From assembly GCA_963920635.1 (NCBI GenBank), contig OY987298.1:149208257-149272256 (forward strand): a stretch of 64,000 bases of DNA, read 5' to 3'. A program made the translations under genes and the position numbers. The stretch's first letter is position 1, and every line of letters starts with the position of its first letter. This DNA comes from Pseudeuparius sepicola. Taxonomy: Eukaryota; Arthropoda; Insecta; Coleoptera; Anthribidae. The notes under the pieces are model-generated. The model worked only from the letters and a program-made list of their open reading frames with translations. It was not told the DNA's origin and did no database searches. Below, in pieces: positions 23,649 to 35,862 of this stretch.

Positions 23649-24850
23649 CTGCAAAATAAACACTATTAGTAAATAAGGTCATTTTTGCATAAATATGTGA
23701 TGTAGAAAATACATCAGTAAGTTTATTAATGATAAAACAATAAATCAATAAACAAAAACACTAGAAGTGCTCGTAAAAACAGGAAAAAAATATAAATTCA
23801 AAGTAAAATTATATAATAGCATAATATGTTAAGTGAATTGTCAGTGGCTATTTTCTTGGACAAAACTGAAGAAAAATATCCAGTTTTTCTTTAAAGGGAA
23901 TATAAAGATTGACAATAGTAGTGACTATTAAAACACAAAAAACATAATATATTGCTTTGTAATGTTCGAACGTACGATGGACTACTAATTAATTGAGAGA
24001 AAACTTTCAAATATATCTCCTTCAGTCTTTTAAATTCAGACAATAAAAAAAAGTAAATCGATTCCCGATAAAAGATCACTAAAATATGTCCTGTGTTTTT
24101 ATATAAGGTACTCCGGAAAACCCAATTTTTCCCAACTTTGGCCAGAGTATTGAAATTTTGTACAAAGGGTTTTGAACTATGGCAAATTCCACTGCATTAT
24201 CCATTTTCTTCTTAAAAAATGACAAATGTATAATAACAGTAGGCCATGGAATAGGACTATTTCGAACAATTCGAAATTGTCTCTTAAAATGAAACACACT
24301 GTATGTATGTATGACAATTTTTTAAATAATTATTAGTAACATGGAAACCAAACATTCACTTAAAAACTTCATATTATTGTATACATGTATCTTGCATGCC
24401 AAATTTGGTTTGAATATCTTTTACAGTTCATAAATAAATAAATAAAAACATTGATTTTTAGGAAATTTTAACGCCCTGTATCTCAGAAACTTTTGGACCT
24501 ATGTTTATATGAGGAACCCACCTTACAAAGAGTTTTTCTAATAAATGTCAAAGTCCTGATAAAAAACCTGGGACACTCTATATAGATTCCTTTAAAATAT
24601 CAAATCCAAACTAAAAGTTAAGTACAAGAAAATGCTTGAATTTTTTCCAATTCCCAATCTTGTCTTTTGATACCTCATAATATTTATTCACAATTAAATG
24701 TTCATCTTCATTATCAGTGGATTGTGTTTCAGACACAGCTTCACAGTTTGGCTTCTCGGATTTTGTTGTTTTTCTTACTTATCTCTGCTTTCTCGTCATG
24801 CTTATCAACTTTATGCTTTCTCAGGTATGTTTGGCTGTAAAAGAGCACTT
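23649..24850. other. 3' flank of unit K
   Basis: Shared with the flanks of G and M. AATAAA on the minus strand at 24683-24688 lies about 165 bases after the stop of K. The segment just after the stop (24720-24845) could be translated for about 38 codons in another frame, ending REAKL, with LRKHKVDKH in it. This looks like decayed finger coding or a skipped exon, but frame is not conserved in G or M. Confidence 0.5.
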
Positions 24851-25829
24851 CTAACAAATAATGGTATAACTCGCCTGATGTTTTTTTTCTACATGATTTC
24901 TAATTAGAGACCTACGGAAAGTGTAATAGGCACAAAAAGGGCATTCGAAAGGCTCTACATCTTTGACATTATGCGCCTTGTAGAGGTGTCCTCTGAAAGA
25001 TGGTTGGTCACAGGAAGAATACTCGCAGAATTGACAACTAAATCCTGGTTTGCGGTCATGAATCCTTTTTTCGTGTATTCTAACGCTGTCCTGTCTGTAT
25101 GAACTATAGTCGCAACTAGGACAATTGAATGGTTCGCACGAGGGATCACTGTGAACCTCAGCTTGGTGCTTTAGCAATTTTGATCGAGTACTGCCTTTGA
25201 AAGAACACCTTTTGCAACTATAGGAAAAGCCTCCCTCATGTACCACTTTCACATGGCGTTTGATACGGTCTTTATTGAAAGTAATGAACTGACAGTGTGG
25301 GCATTTTGAAGGTTCCACATCTCCGACTTCGTGTTTCTTATAGAGGTGCGTTCTGAATGCCGGTTGGGAGTTGCAAGAGTACTCGCAGATTTCGCAACTG
25401 AATCTTGGCTTGGGGGCATGAACAGTCATATCGTGTCGTTTGACATCGAACTTGTGGAACGAACTGTAGCTGCACTTAGGGCACTTGTGTGGTTTGCACA
25501 AAGAATAATTGTGGACCTCAGCTTGGTGCTTCAACAAGACTAATTCAGTATTTACTTTCAGTGAACACTCTTTACAACTAAAGTTTTTCTCGTGTTTCGT
25601 TGCCATATGCATTTTGAGGTGATATTTAAAAAATGTTCGATACGGACATTGTTGACATTTCAATGGTTGCTCGTCTTTGACTTCGTGTTTCTTATAGAGG
25701 TGTGATTTGTATGTTTCTAGCCTCCGGCAAGAATACTCACAAAATTTACAGCTAAACAGGCTTTTATCCCTTCTTTTGTGTGGTGTGACTTCGCACTTCT
25801 TGTTTGAACTGTCGTCACAATGAGAGTCA
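24851..25829 (-). CDS. C2H2 zinc-finger terminal exon K (10 fingers)
   Basis: Open exon of 325 codons plus stop after TTTTACAG. Compared with M, 36 or so bases after the acceptor are missing and the exon begins directly at T GAC TCT CAT, keeping phase. Ten complete CX2CX12HX4H fingers follow; finger 9 is CQFC...HLYKAH and finger 10 CPFC...HVEKKH. It ends YTIIC. The deletion removed the acidic DFDDDLQDAD leader without touching the splice signal. Probable DNA-binding domain; target unknown. Confidence 0.85.
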
Positions 25830-27196
25830 CTGTAAAAGAAGGAAATATAGTTAAGTAAGAACATTTTTGAATAAATTTTAGTTTTTTTATTCACAAATCA
25901 AACACGAGTACAAGAGCTTTTGAGTAAAAAATGTATGACAAAAAATTAAATTCAAAATTACGAAATTGTCAAGTGTATGTGTATTGTCAGATTATATTCT
26001 TGAACAAACTTGAAGAATAATATTATTACATCCGTTTTTAAACAAAAAAAAAGGTAACAACTGTTGCTATTAATATTTATTATTTATCAGACACAATAAT
26101 AATAATATGCACATGACATACATTGAAAAGAGAACATTTTCAAATACTGCGCTTTGTGTTGGATTAATGGATTAATTAATAATTTAACAAGTTCATTAAT
26201 AAAGCACAATATATGAAATCCAAAAAATGTAAGGATTAAAAAAATAAAACACAGTAACATATTTACAACAAATTTTCTATCATTCACTAAGCACATCTCC
26301 AGGCATTTTTTAAAATGTTGCATTGCATCTTTAGCAAGTTTCTGGTTGTTGTCATTCAACCGTCCCTAATTTTTTGTTTTAAATGATTGACATTCCTTGA
26401 AGGTGTTTTATAGACCTCATTTTTTAATTGGGGCGCAAATTTTAAAAATCACCTTGTATCAAAAACTAAGGAGGCTATATGGGTCTTCCTTTTTATAAAA
26501 AAGTAGACCAGTGTCCCGAAAACCACAACTCCCTATCTCTAAAAATAAACAAGGTACCCTGCAAAAGTATCGAAATTGGGACACCTTGTACATCAAGGAG
26601 TATTCCCAGGTTCTAGAGTTACATGAAATCAGATACATCCAGCATGATTCATAGTAAGTCACGGCGTTCTCATAGGAGACATTTCTGTGAAGTTTTAAAC
26701 ATTGTAAAAATATTTTTATAGAAAAGATTGCATGTGGATCCTTAGTTTTACATTTTTTCTATGTTGTCAGAATAATCCCCTGCTAAGTAAGACTGGAAAA
26801 TTATTTCTTCAAAGTGCTTCCAGAATTAACTCATATTAGCTTAAATTTTTGGTGTAATTTTCTGAAATGAAAAGGAATTAAAATATACAGTATAAAATAA
26901 CATTTGGAAAGACTCACCTGATTTTTTGGTAACACTAACCAAATAAAAAAACTGAAACTGCTTAAAATAAACTAAAAAGGATATTAAATATTTATTGCTA
27001 ACTATACAAAAAATGCAATTAATTTGTTTGAGACGTTAATTAAATAAACATAAGCTGAGGTATATTTGCTTACAAATTTTAGTGACCTTTTTCTCATAAA
27101 CACAGTTTGTTTTGGATCAGAAAATCACCAAAAACTTACTAATAATTTAATTACAAAATGCAATTATAATGCACCTAATTATTATACAGTGTGTAT
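25830..27196. other. Presumed intron and upstream module of unit K
   Basis: Non-coding, closely matching 32218-33500 upstream of M. At about 26830-26930 the minus strand reads AAATCAG|GTGAGT and then CATTTCAG|AAAATTACACC, the best donor-acceptor pair among the modules. Reading frames on the donor side are short and full of stops, so a 5' UTR exon is the most it could be. Confidence 0.45.
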
Positions 27197-27392
27197 ACAT
27201 CTGTGACATTATGTTCCTGAATGTTGCCCGGTGGGAGGAAGAATACTCGCAGAATTGACAACTAATCCTGGTTTGCGGTCATGAATCCTCTTTTCATGTA
27301 CTCTAAAGTTGTTCAGTCTGTATGAACTATAATCGCAACTAGGGCACTTGAATGGTTTGCACGAGGGGTCACTGTGAACCTCAGCTTGGTCT
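27197..27392 (-). pseudogene. Zinc-finger exon fragment L
   Basis: Contains the end of finger 7 (HQAEVH side), finger 8 (CPSC...HEKRIH) and part of finger 9, then small deletions in the HNVKDVE region. It is cut at 27393 by the dispersed repeat. No acceptor remains. Confidence 0.75.
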
Positions 27393-27539
27393 ATGATCCG
27401 CGTCTGACGTTTCATGTTTACATCTCGCCAAGGCCTACTTATTGAAGAAATCGTACAATAATGTAGCCTATTATTGAACGATTTCGGTGCTTTTAATGAT
27501 GATTCTGGGACACTTTACTGCCGATTTCAAGAAAAATTA
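27393..27539. repeat. Dispersed repeat fragment
   Basis: Matches 7846-7978 (CGCCAAGGCCTACTTATTGA and CGATTTCAAGAAAAA) and directly abuts the left end of the DUF4817 element. Confidence 0.75.
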
Positions 27540-28149
27540 TACAGGGTGGTTCACTTTTATGTGGTAGGACTTTAACATTAGATAGAAAAAGATAATCTAA
27601 AATGAAAATTTTATATCAACATATATCGGGGAAAGCTTAGTTTCCGAGATACAGGGCGTGGAAGTGTTGGAAAAAATATGAAGTATTTTTTACACTGTCC
27701 GAACCAGTGGAGATATTTAAACCAAATTTGATGTGTAGTACCACCTTTTTGACTACGATATTTAGTGATAATATGAAGGTCCTGAAATAACCAGTGGTGG
27801 AGTTATGGGTTTTCACTATCACTAAATTTAAAAAGTAATTAGTACGGACCTGTCTCACATCAACGTAAATTTTTTTTTGTAGTAGGTTGTGTAGTAAATA
27901 AATTATTTCGTTTCCATCTCAGCCTTTTTTGCCTAAAAATGTGTTTTCTAAGATTATTGATAAATATCGCAAATAACAGAAATTAATTATGGAACACTTA
28001 TCGGATTCAGCTATTTTATTTTTAATTTTATGGAAACAATTTTAAAAATAAACTGGCACTTGGTTTGAGGTACATTACTTTATTATCATTTTAACATTTT
28101 TATCAAATCTAGAATTATTTCTTAATAATTTTTATAATTCTAAATTTGT

Positions 28150-28290
28150 AGAATTCTCAATTATACCACGACGAGTAAAACATGATTCTTCCGCCCATAA
28201 AATGTTATTTAAAAATTGTCTTATTTCCTTTGACTACAAAATCCATCGGCAAAATACTAATGTCCTTTCTGCATCGCCGTACTGGTGAAG
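28150..28290 (-). repeat. Antisense fragment of the element's own transposase gene
   Basis: Runs such as CATAAAATGTTATTTAAAAA and ATCCATCGGCAAAA are the diverged reverse complement of about 28785-28905 inside the transposase gene, around the codons for the first catalytic aspartate (WTDES). It lies at the inner end of the left arm, so the left inverted repeat reaches into coding sequence. Confidence 0.8.
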
Positions 28291-28399
28291 ATAAGTGTGC
28301 CATGGAAAAGAAAATCTTATTGACAGTTAATAATACAATAATCTGTCATCCAGTAGATGAACGTAGCAGCGCCGCAGTTTGTCTTTGTTAATAATTAAA

Positions 28400-29485
28400 A
28401 TGCCGTTCCAATTTACAAATGAAGAGCAGGCTGACATCCATTTCTGCTATGGAGTTGCAAATGGGAACTCTGCGGAAGCAGCCAGAGAATACCGGAGGCA
28501 ATTTCCAAATAGGCGCCATCCGCGTCCCTCGGTGTTTGTTAACATGCACCGGCAATTCAGAACTCGCGGTCTGAGAACTAGAATCGTCGAACGAGGAAAT
28601 GAAAACAATATCCAACAAGTCAGACGCAACAATGAGATTCTTCGTGAATTCGATAGGAATCCTACAACAAGTAGCAGAAGAGTGTCAGTGGCCCTACGTG
28701 TTTCAAAGTCTGCAATTTTGCGAGCTTTAAAAAGAGATCACAGGCATGCGTATCATCTACAACCCGTACAAGGTTTAAGGCCCGGCGATGCAGAAAGAAG
28801 ATTAGTGTTTTGCCGATGGATTTTGGAGTCAATTGAAGGAAATAGACAATTTTTAAATAACATTTTATGGACGGACGAGTCGTGTTTTACTCGTCGTGGA
28901 GTAGTAAACTTTCATAATCAGCATATTTGGGCACAAGAAAACCCACATGCAATCCGGCCAAGAAATTTTCAGGTCGAATTTAGTGTCAATGTTTGGATTG
29001 GACTGTACAACCATCATCTGTTTGGACCCTTTTTTTTGCCACAGCGAGTGAATGGTGACAATTTTTTGGAGTTTTTAGTAGCTGAGCATAATAATATGTG
29101 GGAAGACATTCCTTTTAACTTAAGATTGTTGGCTTGGTTTCAACTTGACGGCTGTCCTGCACATTTTCACCGAAATGTGAGGAACTGGTTAAATAATAAC
29201 TTTCCAAATAGGTGGATCGGACGAGGGGGACCGGTCGCTTGGCCACCACGTTCTCCGGACATAACACCTCTGGACTTCTTCGTATGGGGATTTTTAAAAG
29301 AACAAGTCTATGCGACTCCTGTAGAAACAAGGGAACAACTTATTGATCGTATCAGAAATGCATGCGATGAATTGAGAAATGGCAATATAATCGATGCTGT
29401 TCAATCCGTTAGGCGTCGAAGTGAATTATGTGTGCAACAGAATGGATCACATTTTGAACAATTGTTGAATGTTGTACAAATTTAG
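28400..29485 (+). CDS. Transposase with DUF4817 helix-turn-helix and DDE-type domain
   Basis: 361 residues, starting MPFQFTNEE. I chose this ATG because it aligns with the N-terminus of the remnant at 18447. Residues 1-60 form the DUF4817-like helix-turn-helix (FTNEEQADIHFCYG). The catalytic part shows WTDES, FQLDGCPAH and PRSPDITPLDFF. The third acidic residue is Asp, about 36 residues after the second, unlike the D34E of Tc1. The function inferred from the family is cut-and-paste transposition at TA. There is no premature stop. An AATAAA-like AATAAAG follows near 29541. Confidence 0.9.
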   Translation: MPFQFTNEEQADIHFCYGVANGNSAEAAREYRRQFPNRRHPRPSVFVNMHRQFRTRGLRTRIVERGNENNIQQVRRNNEILREFDRNPTTSSRRVSVALRVSKSAILRALKRDHRHAYHLQPVQGLRPGDAERRLVFCRWILESIEGNRQFLNNILWTDESCFTRRGVVNFHNQHIWAQENPHAIRPRNFQVEFSVNVWIGLYNHHLFGPFFLPQRVNGDNFLEFLVAEHNNMWEDIPFNLRLLAWFQLDGCPAHFHRNVRNWLNNNFPNRWIGRGGPVAWPPRSPDITPLDFFVWGFLKEQVYATPVETREQLIDRIRNACDELRNGNIIDAVQSVRRRSELCVQQNGSHFEQLLNVVQI

Positions 29486-30137
29486 AATTATAAAAATTAT
29501 TAAGAAATAATACTAGATTTGATAAAAATGTTAAAATGATAATAAAGTAATGTACCTCAAACCAAGTGCCAGTTTATTTTTAAAATTGTTTCCATAAAAT
29601 TAAAAATAAAATAGCTGAATCCGATAAGTGTTCCATAATTAATTTCTGTTATTTGCGATATTTATCAATAATCTTAGAAAACACATTTTTAGGCAAAAAA
29701 GGCTGAGATGGAAACGAAATAATTTATTTACTACACAACCGTGGCAGATACAAAAAAATGTCAAGATACACTTTTTGTAGAGAATTGAAAGAACTTTACG
29801 AAAAAAAAATTTACGTTGATGTGAGACAGGTCCGTACTAATTACTTTTTAAATTTAGTGATAGTGAAAACCCATAACTCCACCACTGGTTATTTCAGGAC
29901 CTTCATATTATCACTAAATATCGTAGTCAAAAAGGTGGTACTACACATTAAATTTGGTTTAAATATCTCCACTGGTTCGGACAGTGTAAAAAATACTTCA
30001 TATTTTTTCCAACACTTCCACGCCCTGTATCTCGGAAACTAAGCTTCCCCCGATATATGTTGATATAAAATTTTCATTTTAGATTATCTTTTTCTATCTA
30101 ATGTTAAAGTCCTACCACATAAAAGTGAACCACCCTG

Positions 30138-31202
30138 TATAATAGCATAATATGTTAAGTAAATTGTCAGTGGACAAAATTGAAGAAAAATATCCAGTTT
30201 TCATTAAAGGAAATATAAAAATTGACAATAGTAGTTACACAAAAACATATATTGCTTTCTAATGCTCGAACTTACGATGGGCTACTAATTGGGAGAAAAC
30301 TTTCAAATATATCTCCTTCAGTTTTTCAAATTCAGACAATATAAAAAAGTGAATTGATACCCGATAAAAGATCACTAAAATATGTACTGTGGTTTTATGT
30401 AAGGTACTCCGGAAAACCCGATTTTTTCCAACTTTCGCCAGAGTATTGAAATTTTGTACAAAGGGTTTTGAACTATGACCAATTCCACGGCACCATCCAT
30501 TTTCTTCTTAAAAAATGGCAAATATATAATAACAGTAGGCCATGAAATAGGACTATTGGAAAAAATTAGAAACACAAATGTAGAGCGCTTCGAGAACTAT
30601 AGAATGATTTTTTTAAATCGGCCCATATTTTGAACAATTCGAAATTGTCTCGATTTAAAATGAAACACACTGTATGTACGTATGATAATTTTTTTAAATA
30701 ATTATTACATTAGTAACATGGAAATCATACATTCATTTAAAAACTTCATATTATTGTATACATGTATCTTGCATGCCAAATTTGGTTTGAATATCTTTTA
30801 CATTTCATAAACTTATTAAAATAAAACATTGATTTTTAGGAAATTTAAACGACCTGTATCTCAGAAACTTTCGGATTTATGTTTATATGAGGAACCCACC
30901 TTACAAAGAGTTTTTCTAAAAAATGTCAAAGTCCTGATAAAAAACCTGGGACACTCTATATAAATTCCTTTAAAATATCAAATCCAAACTAAAAGTTAAG
31001 TACAAGAAAATGCTTGAATTTTTTGCAATTCCCAATCTTGTCTTTTGATACCTCATAATATTTATTCAGAATTAAATGTTCATCTTCATTATCAATCACT
31101 TTGGCTTCTCAGATTTTGTTGTTTTTCTTACTTATCTCTGCTTTCTCGTCATGCTTGTCAACTTTATCTTTCTCAGGTATGCTTGGTTGTAAAAGAGCAC
31201 TT
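30138..31202. other. 3' flank of unit M
   Basis: Non-coding, matching the flanks of G and K. AATAAA on the minus strand at 31061-31066 is about 140 bases after the stop of M. Confidence 0.55.
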
Positions 31203-32217
31203 CTAACAAATAAAGGTATAACTCGCCTGATGTATTTTTTCTACATGTTTTCTAATTTGAGACCTATGAAAAGTGTAATAGGCACAATGAGGGCATTCAA
31301 AAGGCTCTACATCTTTGACATTATGTTCCTTATAGAGGTGACTTCTGAACGTTGGCCGGTGGGAAGTAGAATACTCGCAGAATTGGCAACTAAATCCTGG
31401 TTTGCGGTCATGAATCCTCTTTTCATGTGCTCTGACATCGTACAGTCGGTATGAACTATAATCACAATTACGGCACTTGAATCGTTTGCACGAGGGGTCA
31501 CTGTGAACCTCAACTTTGTGCTTTATCAACTTTGATCGAGTACTGCCCTTAAAAGAACACCTTTTGCAACTGTAGGAATAGCCTCCCTCATGTACCTCTT
31601 TCATATGTCGTTTGAAACTGTCTTTATTGAAAGTAATAAACTGACAGTGAGCGCATTTTGAAGATTCCACATTTCCGACTGCGTGTTTCTTATAGAGGTG
31701 GACTCTGAATGCTGGTTGGGAGTTGCAAGAGTACTCGCAGATTTCGCAACCGAATCTTGGCTTGGGGGCATGAACAGTCATAACGTGTCGTTTGACATCG
31801 AACTTTTTGAACGAACTGTAGTCGCACTTAGGGCACTTGTGTGGTTTGCACAAAGAATAATTGTGGACCTCGGCTTGGTGCTTCAACAAGACTGGTTCGG
31901 TATTTACTTTCAGTGAACACTCTTTACAACTGAAGTTTTTCTCGTGTTTCGCTGCCATATGCATTTTGAGGTAACGTTTAAAAAATGTTCGATACGGACA
32001 TTGTTGACATTTCAGTAGTTGGTCGTCTTTGACTTCGTGTTTCTTATAGAGGTGTGACTTGTATGATATTAGCTTCCGGCAAGAATACTCACAAAATTTA
32101 CAGCTAAACAGGCTTTTATCCCTTCTTTTGTGTGGTGTGACTTCGCACTTCTTGTTTGAACTGTCGTCACAATGAGAGTCACCAGTATCAGCATCCTGAA
32201 GATCATCATCGAAATCA
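31203..32217 (-). CDS. C2H2 zinc-finger terminal exon M (10 fingers)
   Basis: Open exon of 337 codons plus stop after TTTTACAG, with leader SDFDDDLQDADTGDSHCDD. All ten CX2CX12HX4H fingers are complete. Differences from G lie largely between metal ligands, for example finger 8 CRNC...HEKRIH and finger 6 CAHC...HMKEVH. It ends YTFIC. The unit duplicates G, with the foldback at 34235. Probable DNA-binding domain; target unknown. Confidence 0.85.
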
Positions 32218-34234
32218 CTGTAAAAGAAAGAAATATAGTTTAGTAAGAACATTTTTGAATAATGTTAATTTTTTTATTAACAAAGCAAACACGAGTACAA
32301 GAGCTTTTGAGTAAAAAATGTATGACAAAAAATTAAATTCAAAATTCAAAATTACGAAACTGTCAAGTGTATTGTCAGATTATATTCTTGAACAAACTTG
32401 AAGAATAATATTATTACATCCGTTTTTAAACAAAAAAAAAGGTAACAACTGTTGCTATTAATATTTATTATTTATCAGACACAATAATAATAATATGCAC
32501 ATGACATACATTCAAAAGAGAACATTTTCAAATACTGCGCTTTGTGTTGGATTAATGGATTAATTAATAATTTAACAAGTTCATTAATAAAGCACAATAT
32601 ATGAAATCCAAAAAATGTATGGATCAAAAAAATAAAACACAGTAACATATTTACAACAAATTTTCCATCATTCACTAAGCACATCTCCAGGCATTTTTTA
32701 AAATGTTGCATTGCATCTTTAGCATGTTTCTGGTTGTTGTCATTCAACCGTCCCTAATTTTTTGTTTTAAATGATTGACATTCCTTGAAGGTGTTTTATA
32801 GACCTCATTTTTTAATTTTAAAAATCACCTTGTATCAAAAACTAAGGAGGCCTTTCTTTTTATAAAAAAAAATAGAAAACCGCAACTCCAAAAATAAAAG
32901 GGATACCCTGCAAAACTATTCGAAATTGTAACACCCTGTACTTCAAGGAGTATTCCCAGGTTCTAGAGTCACATGAAATCAGATACATCCAGCGTGATTC
33001 ATAGTGAGTCATGGCGTTCTCATAGGAGATATCTCTGTAAAATTTTAGACTTTGTAAAAATATTTTTACAGAAAAGATTGCCTGTGAATCCTTAGTTTTA
33101 CATTTTTTCTATGTTGTCAGAATAACCCCCTGCTAAGTAAGACTGGAAAATTATTTCTGCAAAGTGCTTCCAAAATTAACTCACGTTAGCTTCAATTTTT
33201 GGTGTAATTTTCTGAGTTGAAAAAGAATTAAAATCTACAGTATAAAATAACATTTGGAAAGACTCGCCTAATTTTTTTGGAAACACTGACCAAATAAAAT
33301 GGTTTAAATTGCTTGTAGGTGTTTATAAAATAAACTAATGAGGATATTAAATATACATTTATTGTGAACGACAGAAGAACATGCAATTAATTGTTATAGT
33401 TTGAGACGATAAGTAAATAAACATAAACTATGAGGTATATTTGCCTACAATTTTTAGCGACCTTTTTCCATAAACACTGTTGGCTTTGGATAAGAAAATC
33501 AAGTGTGAACTTATAACCCTTGTAACTTTTTTAATTTTTGAGATACTCGACATTTTGCAATTCAAGAATTTAAATAATTTTCGAATTAATAATTTTCAAT
33601 TCAAGGACTCTTGAAATGAAAAATGTTTAAGGTAACAATGAGGTTCGGTTTCAAATAAGTTTCCTCATTACCACATTTTTACTAACTCACTTTCTTGTCC
33701 TCCTGTTTGAGTTTCGATTTTAAACTAATTTCCCGAGGAGCTAGAGACTTGACATTTGAAACATAGCTCAGAAGTTTTGTTATTATGACAAAATATGAAT
33801 ATTAAATGAAATTATTTGACTAGTAGACTTAATGAACAGATGAGCACGAGCATTGGTAACTAAGGATCTGGAATTAATTAATAAAAATGAAATTTGCCAC
33901 GTCTCTGTCAGAATCTCATCAGTTTAAAATCAATTGCAAAATTTCAGACACAAGATTAAAAACAAAATAAATAAAATAAAAATTTAATATCACGTTTTTA
34001 AAAAGGACTAAATATCAAATAACAAAATGTAAAAAATAATTTCTCCTTGAACCATAAAGATTCTAAAAACATGGGGCACATGTAATAGATAATAGTAAGG
34101 AGTGTAGAGGAGTAGCTGACGTTTAGAAAACTTTATTTGCAGTGCAATACAATAATTATTGTTAGTAACTTAAGTGCCTTTCCGGCACTGGGGGAAGTAG
34201 ACAGGCCAAATTATTTTTAATTTTTCAACCAATA
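32218..34234. other. Presumed intron, upstream module and intergenic sequence of unit M
   Basis: 32218-33500 matches upstream K. The module at about 33190-33300 has TTAG|GCGAGT in place of the K donor and AACTCAG|AAAATTACACC. About 33500-34230 is AT-rich with no recognisable gene. Confidence 0.45.
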
Positions 34235-35084
34235 GTACTTGAGGAGCTCTACATTTTGGATTATAATTTTTTGAAAAAGTCCTATTCCATGGCCTACTGT
34301 TATTAAAAGAAGACACCCAAAAATGACAAAACTCTACTAGGCATTTTTTAAAGAATGGAATGGATAGTGCTATCGAATTGGCCATAGTTCAAAACTCTTG
34401 GTACCGGAGTACCCAATATAAAGCACCAGGCAAATTGTGGTGATATTTGTTTGAAAATCGATTAAGTTTTGCCTAAGTGTTATTTTTTTATATTTCATAC
34501 AGGGTAACAAAAATTAAAATTTTATGAAAAATTCGTTTATTTAAAAAATATATTTTAAGAAACAAATCAGAGTTTTACCTTAGGCGCTAGCATTGATTAA
34601 GACGAATTCCTTATTCAATGGCGCTAGGCATGTACCTAGGTATCTGTCAAATATGTAGACGATACCGTTTTTGTTTTCATGGCATTCATGGCATGCCTGA
34701 TTTGATTGATATGCTTCAACTTGTTGAATAAAGCAAAATTAATAAGGATGGAGCAATTAAATTATTTTATCAAATTTTATTTTTTTACGAAACACCCTGT
34801 ATGACCTAGGCTGGCTATATTATGCAAAATAATACTTTGGGAAAGGCTCAACCAATTATTGCTGAAAAAAGATCACTGTGGTTTATACAGGGAACTACGG
34901 AAAACCCAATTTTTTCCAACTTTGGACCCATTTGGTATAACTTAGAGAATTGAAATTTTTGTCCTTTTTCTTCTTAAAAAATGCCAAATATGGTGGTGAT
35001 TTTTGGGCGTCTTAATAACAGTAGGCCATGGAATAGGACTATTTGGAAAAATTAGAAACACAAATGTAGAGCTCTTCGAGTACT
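34235..35084. mobile_element. Foldback element, copy 2
   Basis: Same structure as 15321-16194: TA-flanked GTACTTGAGGAGCTC end, CCATGGCCTACTGTTATTA arms and nested CAGGGT-ended centre at about 34500-34800. A deletion near 34955 removes part of the right arm. Confidence 0.7.
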
Positions 35085-35854
35085 CTAGAATGATTTTTTA
35101 AAAAATCGGCCCATCTTTCGAACAATTCGAAATTGTCTCGACTTAAAATGAAACATATTGTATGTATGACAATTTTTTAAATAATTTTATATTAGTAACA
35201 TGGAAACCATACATTCATTTAAACACTTCATATTATTGTATCCATGTAGGTATCTTGCATGCTAAATTTGGTTTGAATATCTTTTACAGTTCAGAAATAA
35301 ATAAATAAAAACATTGATTTTTAGGAAATTTTAACGCCCTAGTAAAATACGAATCTTCTTAGATTTTAAGGCCTAAATTATAAAATCAAAAATTATTGAT
35401 TTTATTGAAAAAAAAGTATTGGCATTAATTTTTCTTCTCTCAAGTACATATACTATATGATATTTTTTTAAAGTAATTAGTAAATTAATTACATGGATAC
35501 GCTACAATATAATAAATTTGACAACTATTATTCAACTAGAGCTTTGACAATTATCAATCAATAGTTGTCAAATTGTTAGAAAAATATTTTCATTATTTTA
35601 TTATACAAATCACTTTAATTATTTCCAAATCACAATCTCGCCTTTTGATATCTCATTTATTTGGATAATATTTATTCGGAATTAAGTGTTCCTCATTATC
35701 AGTGGATTGCGTTTCAGACAGAAATGTAAAATTTGGCTTCTTATATATTGTTCTTTGCACTCTGACCTTTCAACTAACTTTATCATCATGCTCCTCAATT
35801 TTATACGTTCTCAGGTAAGGTTATTTCTTAGTTGTAACACTTCTAACAAATAAA
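35085..35854. other. 3' flank of unit N
   Basis: Non-coding; the first part matches the flank at 17220-17400 and the second matches H and P flanks. AATAAA on the minus strand at 35671-35676 was close to the stop of N before the hAT insertion and now lies about 1 kb away. Confidence 0.55.
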
Positions 35855-35862
35855 GTTATCAC

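Larger units (their letters stand above)
27542..30137 (+). mobile_element. DUF4817-type Tc1/mariner-like transposon (2.6 kb)
   Basis: Ends CAGGGTGGTTCACTTTTATG and its complement are flanked by TA (27540-27541, 30138-30139). Inverted arms of about 600 bases flank the coding region (27542-28140 and 29490-30137) with one small insertion on the right near 29745-29800. The arms remain nearly identical, which suggests recent activity or gene conversion. It carries an intact transposase frame and may be autonomous. Confidence 0.9.
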
